Below, in pieces: positions 12,155-23,284 of a DNA stretch of 64,000 bases; within the stretch, counting starts at the first letter, position 1; every line of letters starts with the position of its first letter. Under the pieces are notes generated by a model. It saw nothing but the letters and a program-made list of their open reading frames with translations. It had not been told where the DNA came from and ran no database searches. A program made the position numbers and the translations under genes. Source of the DNA: Lytechinus variegatus. Taxonomy: Eukaryota; Echinodermata; Echinoidea; Temnopleuroida; Toxopneustidae. The stretch covers positions 21,555,406-21,619,405 of the forward strand of contig NC_054748.1 in assembly GCF_018143015.1 (NCBI RefSeq). Reading direction: 5' to 3'.

Positions 12155-12643
12155 ACTAATAATAATAATAGCCAATTTTTCATAAAGCGCTTTTCCCAGA
12201 ATGGATTACCCCGGTCATTGGTAGTCTGCTATGCAGACTCTGAATGGCTCGTGAAGTGGGATCTGAAAGGGCGAGCGAAGCGAGCCATTTCACTCCAGTA
12301 GACCTAGTCTGCTATGCAGACTCCTTGAATCAACTGTGATACACATACTGCATATGGTGGGTCTACAGTCGCAGACTAGGTCATTGGATTCATTGACGAC
12401 AGTGCACAATTTCCGCTCCCTGGAGAGCATTCGTTGCATTCATCGCAGCCTCATTATGGCGCTGGCAAAATCAAACATACAATATCTTTCGCTTCCTACC
12501 GGGTACCCATTTAGCACCTGGGTCGAGAGTGGCAAAGTGTGGATTAACGCCTTGCCAAAGGATGCTGGACCGCGGTGGGATTCGAACACACGACCCTCTG
12601 CTTACAAGGCGAGAGTCAGAACCACTACACCACGGCTCACCAC
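12155..12643 (-). mobile_element. tRNA-derived SINE, family B, probably interrupted
   Basis: The minus-strand head at about 12571-12643 has A box GCCGTGGTGTAGTGG and B box GTTCGAATCCC. The body shares GGCAAGGCGTTAATC and AGGTGCTAAATGGGTACCC with the copies at 30592 and 38943. The distal end near 12160-12195 (GCGCTTTATGAAAAATTGGC then ATT repeats) looks like the SINE tail. About 250 bases between them, with a repeated CTGCTATGCAGACTC, may be a secondary insertion. Confidence 0.65.
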
Positions 12644-12767
12644 CGTAATATAATTAATAGTTTATTATCGCGTCTTTTATTCAAGTCGCCCCCCCCCCCT
12701 TCCCGCCCTTCCTCCCCCTCGCTTTCCCTTAAAGGTTGATATCGTTCTTTTTTAATCCTCGTTCCAG

Positions 12768-13532
12768 CTGCCGTGATATGACCTGATACGATCTGATAAG
12801 ATCGCCAATGGCAACCGCACACCTTACGACTGGCTTACGATGCGATTACTGAACAAACTCCGATTTGCTCTTTTTGTTGAAATTCAAATGAAGAGTATTC
12901 TTTTATTTGAGGTTCAAATTTATTGTAACGATACTAATATGACAATATTGGATGCCTGCAAGCGTTTATTTTGGAGTAAAGACCAACTTGGTTCAACTCG
13001 CAACCAATCGTATGATTGCTATGACGTCATTACGACTAGATATTATCTTCGATTTGATTCTAATAAAAGGCTGATAGCATAGACACAGATTTAACTATAG
13101 GTATTTGTACGATGATTTATATTACACAGTAATATATTCCATGTCTCCATACACTGCAAAACTCCTTTGTTGATTTAACACCGGCCTGGAGTCTTTATAT
13201 GTCCACGCCAGAGAAGCGGTAAACAACACCAGTTTGGTTTTGGTCTAACACCAGATATTTATTTATACAACATCAATTTGTATTAAAATAGCATCGGTTT
13301 GATTCCAAACTGGTGTTGTTTCAATACTTCTCTGGTGTGGACATATATAAATTCCAGTCTGGTGCTAAATCAACACCGGAGTTTTTGCTGTGTACTAGCA
13401 TCAAATTCTGCGAAGTTCTATTCCCAAGTCGGGTCGTAGACAAGTCGTAAAGTGTGCGGTTGCCCTATAAGATCACTCCACGATTAAGTGCGCCGTTTGA
13501 AATTGTAATTCAAATAGTGACAGCTGCAATAA
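12768..13532. mobile_element. Inverted-repeat element split by a TA-flanked MITE
   Basis: About 12768-12840 and 13425-13530 are diverged reverse complements. For example GGCAACCGCACACCTTACGA on the left matches TCGTAAAGTGTGCGGTTGCC on the right. A family 1 MITE sits between the arms (13152-13392). No ORF of note. Confidence 0.5.
13152..13392. mobile_element. TA-flanked MITE, family 1 copy 1
   Basis: It begins CACTGCAAAACTCC and ends GGAGTTTTTGCTGTG with TA on both sides. Long terminal inverted repeats include GTTGATTTAACACC and TCTCTGGTGTGGACA. It is nearly the same as 37921-38149. The TA duplication suggests mobilisation by a Tc1/mariner-type transposase. Confidence 0.8.
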
Positions 13533-14254
13533 AGCCCCTTTAACAATTGACGTACGAGCTGTTTACGACCGCCTGCAACATTTTTTTTCTTTCTTGTTGT
13601 TGCATGATCGATCTCTTGGTGTCTTGCGATCACTGGCAGTCGTTGTAGACGATCGCACAAACTAGAGGTGGTCGTGACTGGTCACATCTGAACTTTGAAA
13701 ATATTCAAAATCCGAACGCGATCAAATACGATCAATTCATTCGCGTCGTACCCGGGGTCGTACCATCGGTCGGGCGATCATCGTGCGAGTGTTATTCGAC
13801 CTTGTACGACTTGGTCCGAGAGGATACACAACTAAGTCATGTAAGTAGTCGCATTTACTCGACTGGAGGTCGTACAACACTTGCACATGTGCTAGCGACC
13901 TAAATGTACAGAGACCTGTCTTGCGACTGGGTGCGATAATATATGAGCCATAAGACTGTTGCAATACCGATCGCAATAGCCTACAACATGGCACTACCGT
14001 TTCATTCGCATGTATGCGACCGTTCCACTCACAATCCCTCGTGCAACACTCGCATATGATCGCACGAGCATATAAGCATATAAGAGCATATGCGACTTAC
14101 TCGTGCAACGGGCTTTACTGGTTGTTTTTGTTGTACGACAGCTGTTGCATATTATGTGAAATCCTCTGTGCGATCTTATGAGATGACTGGCGATTGATGC
14201 CTGTTGCAGCCTGTCGCACGACCAAAAGGTCGCAAATGGTCGTACGTCAATAAA
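13533..14254. mobile_element. Inverted-repeat element with AAAGCCCCTTTA ends
   Basis: The left end has AAAGCCCCTTTA followed by ATTGACGTACGA, and the right end has TCGTACGTCAATAAAGGGGCTT, its reverse complement with an indel. The interior is dense in GATCGCA and GTCGTACGA motifs on both strands. ORFs inside are incidental. Confidence 0.6.
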
Positions 14255-14316
14255 GGGGCTTGGTATTACACTCTGTACCTCCCTCTTCGTCTTCCGTCGT
14301 CTCTCTCTCTCTCTCA

Positions 14317-14461
14317 CAGGGGCCGCGGAACCGCAGGAGGCTTCAGCCCCCCACGTTTTTCCAAAACCGTGTACAAAAACGTAAAAATGACCATATTGTG
14401 ATTTTTAGCATGGCCATGACAGCCCCCCCCCCCCACTTTGAAAACTGTTCCGCGGCCCCTG
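14317..14461. mobile_element. Short TIR element CAGGGGCCGCGGAA, copy 1
   Basis: It has terminal repeats CAGGGGCCGCGGAAC and GTTCCGCGGCCCCTG around 145 bases with CCAAAACCGTGTACAAAA and a C run. A closely similar copy is at 30958-31131. A possible TCTCA duplication at 14312-14316 and 14462-14466 lies in CT repeat, so the target-site length is unsure. Confidence 0.75.
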
Positions 14462-14800
14462 TCTCACCTTTTTTTTCCATTTTTGTTTCTGCTCCCGTCC
14501 TTTCCTTCCTTTACCCGTATCAACAAAGGACAATAAATAAATCGTTTAAAGATAAATCACATATTTTATTGCGAGATTTAAATCGAAAATGCTAAATGAA
14601 TGCATTTAAATATAGAACTTGATATTTTAAAGATAAACGCACTGAACAGATGGCGTAAGGGTCGGGGAATGCATCTGGACAAAATACTCATTTTGTTAAG
14701 GAAATGAAAAAGACAATATAATTTTATATGTTAATATGGGATTAAAATAAAAGCATATATACATTACTAAGCCTCAAATTGCCCAAGGATCAATACTATA

Positions 14801-15872
14801 CAGCGCGTCCCCAAAAAATGTCCCTCTGACATAGGACTGAATTAATTCTAAAATGTGGTAGGATTCTCAAATAAATATTCATGAGTAGAAAGCTCATTTC
14901 ATGTTCTAACTTTTATGAAAATTTCATTGGTCGCGCTTCAGCGGTTTTGAATACACACTATGTTGCGTAACAATGGTGCATTTTAGCTCATTCCAAGTTT
15001 GCAGCATTGACGCATTTCTTCATTGTCTATGGCATGTTAACCCCCATTCTTACATCCAGGATCTGAGCAGGGATAATTCCCTAATCATATCTAGGCTCAT
15101 CAAATCATAAACTTGAGCATGTTCAGAAGGACAAGAAACATAAAAATTAAGTTTGTTTGATGATTGATAAGGGGAATCAGTGCACCAACTTGAAAGAAAA
15201 TGTGAATGATGGATGAGTAAAATAAGCTGAAAAGGGGAGAATCAACAAGTTAATCACCCTTTGCAAAAAGGAACTATACCAAATAAAATTTTGACCTTTT
15301 TTTCTTTTAAAAAGTTACACTGAATTTTTGAACTTGACCTCAGTAGCTAATTAACTAAAAAAAAGTAATGAAAACAAAAATGCAGTATTGTTGGAATTAT
15401 GCATGAAACAGACATGACCCGTTGTCTCAATCATGGTGCATCTCCCGTTTATCAAAAATGAAATGAACTGTCAAATACTATTTTTGCCCTTCTGAACATG
15501 CTCAAGGTTGTGATTCGATGAGCCTGGTTAGATCATGGACATTTCCCTGATCAGATCAGGGAATTCCTTGGTCAGAACAAGGAGATAGAGGTGATATCTC
15601 CTTGGTCAGAATGGTCAAAGGGGGTTGATATGCAAGAAAGTGCAGAACACAAAGCAGTGTTGCATGCATACAAATTTGGAATGGGTTGAAAAGCACCACT
15701 GTTACATAATAGGCTGTGTATTCAAAAACCACTGAAGCGAGACCAATGAAATTTTTATAGAAGTTAGAACATGAGATGGGCTTCCTATATCTGTACATTT
15801 CATTGAGAATAATGTTTATTTTTTGAAGTTATTAAGCCGCATATCAGAGGGACATTTTTGGGGGACGCGCTG
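14801..15872. mobile_element. 1.07 kb TA-flanked element with long terminal inverted repeats
   Basis: It begins CAGCGCGTCCCCAAAAAATG and ends in TTTTTGGGGGACGCGCTG, with TA on both sides (14799-14800 and 15873-15874). Homology between the halves continues inward: GAGCATGTTCAGAAGG near 15115 faces CTTCTGAACATGCTC near 15490, and the motifs near 14900-14950 face those near 15730-15770. No transposase ORF is visible. I infer a non-autonomous Tc1/mariner-like or fold-back element. Confidence 0.75.
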
Positions 15873-15874
15873 TA

Positions 15875-17190
15875 CACATTGATGTCAGAGAGAACAATAC
15901 AACAAACAGGTTTTCTCGGGTTAATTATAATCATAATGATATTTACAATGACAAAAATGGTGATGACGATGATGATGATGAATAATGACAAAATAAATAG
16001 CAATAATAATAATAACAATTGTAATGATTTTAGTAATAATAATGATTTTAAAAATGATAATAAAAATGACGATGACGATTTTAGGATTATAAGAGGCATG
16101 AGAAAATAGCAAATTCTTTTTATGAAGATAATGTCGAATATATTAAGAACCAAAAAGTACAAATAGGGAAACAAAGATGATCTCATAAAAAGTTTTTCCC
16201 ACCTTTTTTTTTAAATCGAAGGATGAAATAAATTTCGTTTCCTTTCCGTAGAACTGAATTCAAGGAGAGCGAGGCGAGCCCCCCCCCCCCTTTGCTCTGG
16301 TTATAGTTTCCGTTCCCATTCCGTGATATGATTTAGGGGCGTAATTAAATATCTAATTGTCTACTGAATGTGTTTTTATTACAATTTGAATCATTCATAT
16401 TTGATAATTACTTTTTGACAAATTTAATAGCAAAACTACGTTAATGCCCTAAGCGAAATCTACAGTGAACAGCATAAAAAATAACACTCCCGGCATTTTA
16501 TAATTATGTTTGAATTACATTAAAAAATAACTTTATGACTGACAAAGAATAATGAAATGCACTTGAAATAACAAAGATTCACTAAAGTGTTGTTTTTTTC
16601 TCAAATATTATCCAGACGACTCTTGCGAAATCATACCAGCAGACTAATTTTGAACCGAGTGCGATACATTAATAAAAGAAACCTTATGAAATATGCATTT
16701 CTAATGAGGTTGTCTTTGATAATCACAATCTTTCACTACATGGAGATCAATTGTATCGCAAGATCATATCTTGAATTTAAAGACTGATTCAAAGAAGATT
16801 ATAAGTCTTAACAGCGAAATAGTTTTCTGAATAGTCATAGGTGTTTCTCGGAGATAGTGAATATGACATAATTGCACTTAATCTTCTCCGTTTCTACGAC
16901 CAGTCAAAATGTTTAATTGGTAATTATGGAGTTCTCCTTTAAATGCGAGTCAATAAGTTTAAGAACAGGACAGCGATATGTTTTCATCATAAACAAAGTA
17001 AAGTTTATAAACATAATTTGAAGAAACATGATATAGATTTATATTTCTCATGATAAACATACATAGTCAGTATAGGCTAATCTTAATTGCACATATTCAT
17101 TTTCAACAAAATATCAATATCAGTATCTGAGTATGGTTCCATAGTCAAACCCAAATATAAATAAAATATTTACATTGTAAAGGCGACTGA
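15875..17190. other. AT-rich DNA, no supported gene
   Basis: It includes a low-complexity AAT/GAT stretch (15925-16085) that makes spurious ORFs and a C run near 16280. A plausible minus-strand acceptor near 16255 leads into a poly-Lys stretch, and I do not accept it as an exon. Confidence 0.4.
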
Positions 17191-17196
17191 TAATTG

Positions 17197-17202
17197 TTTA
17201 TT
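17197..17202 (-). terminator. Poly(A) signal AATAAA of the minus-strand peptide-precursor gene
   Basis: AATAAA on the minus strand lies about 135 bases after the stop of the candidate last exon (17335-17348). It favours that exon over the alternative at 18218-18246. Confidence 0.4.
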
Positions 17203-17334
17203 TTGATTAAATGGGGGTAAACTTATCCTGTACTGTTGATCAGTATATCTTATTTACATGTATCGTGTGTTTTTTCTATAATAAAATTTCATTTTTCATG
17301 TCACCATGAAGCACTCTGGCAAGCGAGTGGAACG

Positions 17335-17348
17335 CTACTTTTGTCGAC
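17335..17348 (-). CDS. Unrecognised secreted peptide precursor, candidate last coding exon
   Basis: The acceptor is strong (TTTCCTTTTTCTTAATTGCAG, adjoining 17348). In the required phase 1 the exon encodes G-R-Q-K and then TAG at 17335-17337. The precursor would end VKR-EGRQK, a short tail after a dibasic site. An AATAAA lies about 135 bases further on. Two alternatives exist: the exon at 18218-18246, or no splicing after 20135 (ending EGMISD). Of these three 3' ends I slightly prefer this one. Confidence 0.4.
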
Positions 17349-18217
17349 CTGCAATTAAGAAAAAGGAAACGGGCAAAAATAGAATGTTAAATAAATAAAA
17401 AGAAACAGACAAATTAAACAAAATTTCTCAGAAGAGCTTTCACTCGTACGATGGTACAAAATAATGAACTATGCATATTTCTAGTTTAATCGTGTTTTTA
17501 ATTTGGAGCCATTTGCTAAAAGCACCCTTTCGTTATTGGACTTTTATAAGTGTACGCGATGGACATAGGCGCAATTATAATAAAAATATGCATGAATTAT
17601 GGGTCTGTACTATTTTGCAACTGACACCACTTTCGAAAACACGGGCCAATGTTTAGATTATCCATGCGCAAACAAGACGCGTATCCGGATGCGCGCCGAT
17701 TTTTCATAAAGCTTCGTCACAATGGACACAAAACCAAAGTGGGTTACGATGCGCGTAAATATCAGTTGGGGTCGTGTTTACCCACATTTCATTGAAGACG
17801 GAATTACAGGTCGATGTTTATAGCTAGTATTGTAAAAAAAAAACAGAAGTGAGCAATGCGTATTGACAACATAGGCTGAACCAGCACAACAAGTTAACGA
17901 TGTACCATCTGCGATTCGAGATGATTTTGATTAATAGACTGAATTGTAGACTTTCAACTTACGACAAAGCATGATAATTCATTTACATGCATTTTTGGTG
18001 AGCAGAATATAACAACTTTCTAATCAAATCATCTGTCTGCAAGGGGCCTATCTACTGAAATTGGACGCCAGTCCCACATCAGCACTTTCATGTGAGTAAT
18101 TCTCCAGCATGTCTTTTTGCCTTTCACACTTGACAGCCCTTCAACTGATTGATTGCTGTCATTATCATTGTCCTATTGCACTTTTAATCGAACTACTAAG
18201 TAGTGCAATGAACCTTG

Positions 18218-18246
18218 TCAACAATCGAATACCAATTCATTTTCAC
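18218..18246 (-). CDS. Alternative last exon of the same precursor
   Basis: The acceptor CAACTTTTTATTGTTCCAG adjoins 18246. In phase 1 it reads G-ENELVFDC and then a stop at 18218-18220. It has no nearby AATAAA. It could be an alternative 3' end or a chance acceptor. Confidence 0.25.
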
Positions 18247-19737
18247 CTGGAACAATAAAAAGTTGATAAAAGAACTACTTGAAAACGGGGATATTTAAAT
18301 GCGATCACTACGCTCAATGGACTGTAGACAAAATAGTTCTTGGAATTAAAACTCATTGGGGATAAAATGTGACCAGCCAGCCCACAATCAACGATAATTC
18401 GCCCCCCAAAAGAACTTTGAGATTTGTATTGACCATCATAAAAAGCACAACACAAGCATTTAAAATGATTGCAACGTGTCAACAATAGCCCACTCGAATG
18501 CTTGATTTAATGTGGAAACAAGGAAAAGAAAAGCGGATAAGAGTTGAAGGAATACGGAGAAAACAAGAATTAAAGTTCGGAGTTCACTCAAGCATGAGAT
18601 GTGTGCAATGTGATATACTACAATGCCGTCCCCCCAAAACAGTGGTGTCAACATTTATATCCAATTCTATTAAAGTTTACGGCTTATCTTTTTTGACAGT
18701 ATGAAGAATAATTACTCTTATATTTTCTTTTTTTGTGCGGATGTGGGGAGGCAGAACCTACAAATATCCTTTGTCATTCCATGGTGTTTTCACATCTTCA
18801 TCTGATTTCATAATGATTAGACGACCATGGTGTGGTTTCCGGGGGTGGTTTAATATATTCATATATAAAAAAAAATCATAGGTAGTTTAGAATTATCAGA
18901 ATAAAATATTGCTATTTCATTGTTTACCTTCTGTTGCAATTTGATGCAATATTAAAACCGGACGTTGATAAAATATTATCAAACTTTCGTTTATAGCTGG
19001 CGCAATTTAGATCAGCACAAATCTGGAAAAGAGTTTTAACTTCATCACGCATAATACCTCGTTTTTTCGCCTTGTCATGGTTTATATTCGAATAAATTAC
19101 AATGTCCAGGGAAAGTGCATCATTTCAGATAGAACAAGGGATGCTTAAATGTGCTCAGAGGAGATGAATTTCAATATTTGACGTCTTTTGGGGACTACGT
19201 CGTAAACGTATCACGTGATATTTACCATCACATGATAATTATTGATCTGATATATTGTAGTACCGGTCGTTATAATCCACTATCGCAGACAACTTCTTTC
19301 CTTTCTTCCTTTTTTTTCTTTTCTTTTTTTTCTCTCTTTATTTTCCTTTTCCGTCTGCTTTTCTTAATTTGTTTTTGTATTTTTTTGTTGTACTGTCTAA
19401 TTGTTTTATGTCTCTTCTGTGTGAGTCTGTGGGGGGGCACTCGAACCCTTTTCCATTATTTTTATTGTAAATTTCATTGAGTTTAATCAATGTTGAGTAA
19501 TAAATTTTCTACATAACTACTGTATGATTTTGTGAATTTATATTGGTTATAAGTGGTTCAGTTTTGTTACTGAATTTATCCATTGTATATGATTATGTTA
19601 ATACCATGAGTATTTGTACGATGATTTGTATTGAACTGAATGATTAATAAATACTATTACAAAACAAAAAAATATCGCCAATATACATGATATAGCCGAG
19701 TCTGCAAATTCAATATTTACATTATAAGGGAAGTGAC

Positions 19738-19931
19738 CACTAGCGTACCTACCGGGGGGGGGGGCAGGGGGCAGTCTACCCCCCTGACGAGTCACAACCC
19801 ATGCAAGTGATGGCGCATCCCTGCCCCCAGCCCTGACGACCTTGAAGACTTTTTTTTTCATTCTTTTGAAATTTTGGGGCGGACGAATTTGCCCAACACC
19901 CCCCCTGTGAAAAATCCTAGGTACGCCACTG
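19738..19931. mobile_element. hAT-like MITE with 8-bp target duplication
   Basis: It has ends CACTAGCGTACCTA and TAGGTACGCCACTG, inverted with one mismatch. The 8-bp direct repeat GAAGTGAC flanks it at 19730-19737 and 19932-19939, the hallmark of hAT insertion. The 194-base interior has G and C runs and no coding capacity. It shares the CAGTGGCGTAC end with 41110-42556. Confidence 0.85.
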
Positions 19932-20134
19932 GAAGTGACTGGGATGAAAGCCAAACTTTTATCAGTGCTCGTCCATGAAAAGCAGGAACAAAGCATTATC
20001 AGTCAACGGATAATGATGATTATTTTGTTTATAATTGACAATATTTCTGTCATTTCGTGTTACCGCGTTGTATCATCATATCCCATAATTTCAATTATGT
20101 TGAAATATTGCCTATCACTAATCTGATATCATAC

Positions 20135-20248
20135 CTTCGCGTTTGACGTAATCCATTATTTCTCTCAATACATCGTCATTTTCACCGGGATGTAAATCTA
20201 AGGCGGCATCATCTATAAGCTGCTCGTCCTCAAAGGCATCGTTGATTT
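20135..20248 (-). CDS. Unrecognised secreted peptide precursor, exon with acidic domain
   Basis: The acceptor is T-rich (ATATTTTTTTTTCTTCAG, adjoining 20248) and the donor is GTATGA at 20134. The 114 bases encode residues 99-136, from INDAFEDEQ through GENDDVLREIMDYVKRE, with 13 Asp/Glu in the first 28 residues and a KR at 134-135. Phase is 1 on both sides, and the incoming G plus AA gives Glu. The frame is open throughout and in the phase required by the upstream exons. It probably forms most of the longest processed fragment (residues 90-133). Function unknown. Confidence 0.6.
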
Positions 20249-20407
20249 CTGAAGAAAAAAAAATATAGATATCAAATTAAAATGTATCGTAAGGGGCGCT
20301 CTTTGTGAAGTAGAATGACGGGTGAAGAGCACAGACATGAAGAAAATCCTTGGTATAAGTGTTTTTACTAACTACCTTTTGCCGTTTGATGTTCAAAATG
20401 ATCATTC

Positions 20408-20981
20408 AAAGGTCAAGTCCACCCCAGAAAATGTTGATTTGAATGAATAGAGAAAAATCAAATTAGCATAATACTGAATATTTCATCAAAATCGGATGTT
20501 AAATAAGAAAGTTATTGGGTTTTAAAGTTTCGCTATTTTTCACAAAACAGTTATATGCACAACTGAGTGGCAAGCAAATGACAGAGAGTCGATGATTTCC
20601 ATCACTTACTATTTCTTTTCATTTTTACAGATTCGACAATAAGGACTTGACTGAACCATATCGTATTAAACAATGCTAATTCCATATGTTCATGGAGGAA
20701 TTAATCATTGTTTCACTTGACAATGAGGAGAAAAAATTAGAATATTTGATATATCATATAATAAAATACAAAAGAAATAGTGAGTTGGTGACGTCATCAA
20801 TCTCCTCATTTGCATACCCACCAGAATGCACATATAGCTGTGTTGTGAAATTAAGCGAAACTTTAAAATGTCATGACTTTCTTATTTTACATCCGATTTG
20901 GATGAAATTTTCAGTGTTATGCTTGTTGGATTTTTCTCTTTTTATTCAAACCAACTTTTTGTTGGGGTGGACTTGTCCTTT
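20408..20981. mobile_element. Palindromic MITE, family 2 copy 1
   Basis: The ends AAAGGTCAAGTCCACCCCA and TGGGGTGGACTTGTCCTTT are inverted and the two halves stay complementary for about 200 bases. Landmarks include TTTCATCAAAATCGGATG against CATCCGATTTGGATGAAA. Related copies are at 26803-27573 and 53618-54178. Confidence 0.8.
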
Positions 20982-21324
20982 AAGAAACAGTTACACAATC
21001 ATTTGGAACTTACAATTAATAAAATTATTTTTGTGGGAGATGGCCTTGTTTTGCATTGGTATACTTATTCTCTTTTCCTAAATTTCACAATTAAATCATT
21101 TAAATTTAGTTCTTTGAAATCATGTAAAGATACATTCCTTTCTCTTTTATTCAGCTTGCTTCGAAAATACATGCCTCAGGCAAATATGACCTTAAAATGA
21201 TACACAACATAAAGGATATGTAACATAACCGTGTTTATTTTTTTTTTGTTTAACATATCACTGATACACTAAACAGCGCCATCTGTAAACACAATACGAA
21301 TTGAGCGTTTGAACTTGTTTTGGC

Positions 21325-21475
21325 GAGCACTTGACGATTGCAGGAATCTAATCCAATTGTAACATTTTGGAGTTCACGAATAGATCCTGTAGATACAGAG
21401 TTCGAGCCATGGTCATACCTTTCCCATGGTGTCAGAAAAAGTCTGCCCCAGATGTAAATAATCATGTCTGGTGGA
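21325..21475. repeat. Dispersed repeat with pol III B-box-like motif, copy 1
   Basis: It contains GAGTTCGAGCCATGGTCAT and CCAGATGTAAATAATCATGTCTGGTGG. The same block, inverted, is at 29578-29725 and part of it is at 56385-56455. Probably a SINE or MITE, class unresolved. Confidence 0.5.
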
Positions 21476-22164
21476 AAGATAACTGTCGTCATTTTGTTCA
21501 CTAATAAGGTTTAGATTTATGCATTATTGTGGCATTTTGCAAAGTTACAAAAAAAAATCCAATAAAAAAAATGGTACACCACGGGAATTGAACAAAGATA
21601 GAAGTTGCATCAATCAATTATTTAATGAGAAAGCCATTGAAATCAAGGTTGATTGACACTATATTTTCATATAGCTAGAACTGTAATATTTTATGTAAAC
21701 TTGTTTTTTTAGTGAAGTCATGAAATCTTTGCTCAAAACCAATAATTTTGATGATCACTAACACAGAAAAGCATACGTGGGACAGTGTATCAAATATTGC
21801 TCTGACAAAAATACCCGACATTGACGGAGTTCCGTGCTTGATTTGACTAATTTCTCAGGAATTACGCATTTTCTTTCAGAAACACTTGACACATATTTTG
21901 TATTCATACATACAAACACTTGGGGGCAATTTAATTGGATTCTGTTCGAACTCTCAATATGGGTTGAAATGCAATCTGATGAAATGACCACGAAAGTGGT
22001 TGTATGTAAATTAAAACACTAAAATGCGCCGACTTAAAATATTATGCCAGAATCTGTAGGCATGGCAATAAGGTCAGATGACGGGTATTTTACAAGCAGC
22101 AATAACGCTCGTTCCCAAATGCCTCTTTGTTTTTTCTTGTTTTTTGGGGGGCAAAATAAAATTT

Positions 22165-22262
22165 TGTTCGTTTTTCAGCTAAGTAAATTTGTCTTCAGTC
22201 TTTTTTCAGCTGAGTAGATATCATTAATTTTGTTTTCGTTTTTTTTTCAGCTGAGTAGATTT
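22165..22262. repeat. Three tandem copies of TTTTTTCAGCTGAGTAGAT
   Basis: There are three copies near 22173, 22204 and 22244, spaced 30-40 bases. On the plus strand each resembles a splice acceptor, but no exon follows. It lies inside a minus-strand intron. Confidence 0.7.
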
Positions 22263-22693
22263 CAGTCATTAGGGAAATTTACGTTAATGACCGAAGTAGA
22301 TTTATGAGGATGTAACGGTTTTCTCCCGAGAGCATTGCCTGCTGCATTTTCGACTTTTCATTCTCTGCAATGTTGTATGTTGTTTCTTCATAATTTTTCA
22401 ACTAGAAAATATACTTTGCCGTGGCTTCATGAGCCACGCAATTATTATGGACGGGTCTTTTTTTAGTACATATTACGGCACAGGGTTGATTTCATGCGCA
22501 TCCGATCCTCCGTTGAAGCCAAAATATGTGTATTGTCATCTGATCGTTCCCCCGACTCAATCTATCGTTCAGATGACGAGTTTATACTTTCAAAAGACCC
22601 ATTAGACTTTCAATGAGGTATCCTCGTTTTCGCAGGTCCCTGAGAAAGTGTGCTTAGTGAATTTTTAATGATGTAAGGAATGGTGTTACTTGC

Positions 22694-22735
22694 CTTCTGG
22701 GCTCAGCACAAAGCCCCAGTCCCTCTTCGCAACCC
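22694..22735 (-). CDS. Unrecognised secreted peptide precursor, 42-base micro-exon with GC donor
   Basis: The acceptor is one of the best in the window: a long pyrimidine tract on the minus strand ending CCCGTCCACAG next to 22735. The donor is AG then GCAAGTAA, the usual form of a GC-AG intron. In phase 1 to phase 1 the exon reads V-A-K-R-D-W-G-F-V-L-S-P-E (residues 86-98), open, while the other two frames are less useful (phase 0 hits TGA). It places a KR at 88-89 that would release a peptide starting DWGF. Residue 85 is Gly at the upstream junction and 99 is Glu at the downstream one. Confidence 0.6.
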
Positions 22736-23096
22736 CTGTGGACGGGAATAGATTTGGTGGGAGAGAGATCGGAAATAAACGTTAAAGAAAATCGCACGGT
22801 TGATACAAAAATAAACATACAGACGCAGTAATTGGCGTACAGATGTGGGGGGGGGGGGTGGGGGTGCTCTTGCACGACCAATACAAACAAAAGTGAAAAT
22901 GAATGGAATTGAGGTGAAGTATGATATTGTTAACTGAATACAATGCTAAAATCTTTCAAAACTTGCATTGTAATGAAAATGTCGAAATTTTTGCTCGCTC
23001 GCTTCGCTGGCTTACAACCTTTTATTTATTTATATTTTTATTTATTTTACACGATACACCAGATTTTCGGAGTTCTTATATTTGTAAAACGGGGCC

Positions 23097-23260
23097 CAGG
23101 GGAGCGTTTCATCAATATTTTCATTCGACATGATGTCAGATCTTACATCTTTCCTTGATTTTGATTGGCTGGGAGGAGCTGTTTCTATGGTAACTGTCGG
23201 ATAAAATGGTACTTGTCGGATAAAACGTCCGACAAGTCCTTTCATGAAACGCCCCCCCCC
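23097..23260. mobile_element. Palindromic MITE, family 3 copy 1
   Basis: The ends are GGGGAGCGTTTCATCAA and CCTTTCATGAAACGCCCCCC, with internal GTCGGATAAAACGTCCGACAAG. It matches 54735-54897 in the opposite orientation. Confidence 0.75.
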
Positions 23261-23284
23261 CAGGAGTCTGATCGGTGTGATTGT

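Noticed and set aside
12336..12653. 105-codon ORF
   Set aside because: Lies across a SINE and its internal repeat.
13994..14317. 107-codon Arg-rich minus-strand ORF
   Set aside because: Inside an inverted-repeat transposon rich in GATCGCA; no splice or domain support.
15800..16186. Long hydrophobic minus-strand ORF that looks membrane-like
   Set aside because: AAT/GAT low-complexity DNA read in reverse gives Ile/Leu/Phe runs; overlaps the end of a transposon.
16200..16255. Minus-strand exon with CTTGAATTCAG acceptor
   Set aside because: The frame runs into a poly-Lys A tract and the acceptor borders a C-run repeat; not accepted as a precursor exon.
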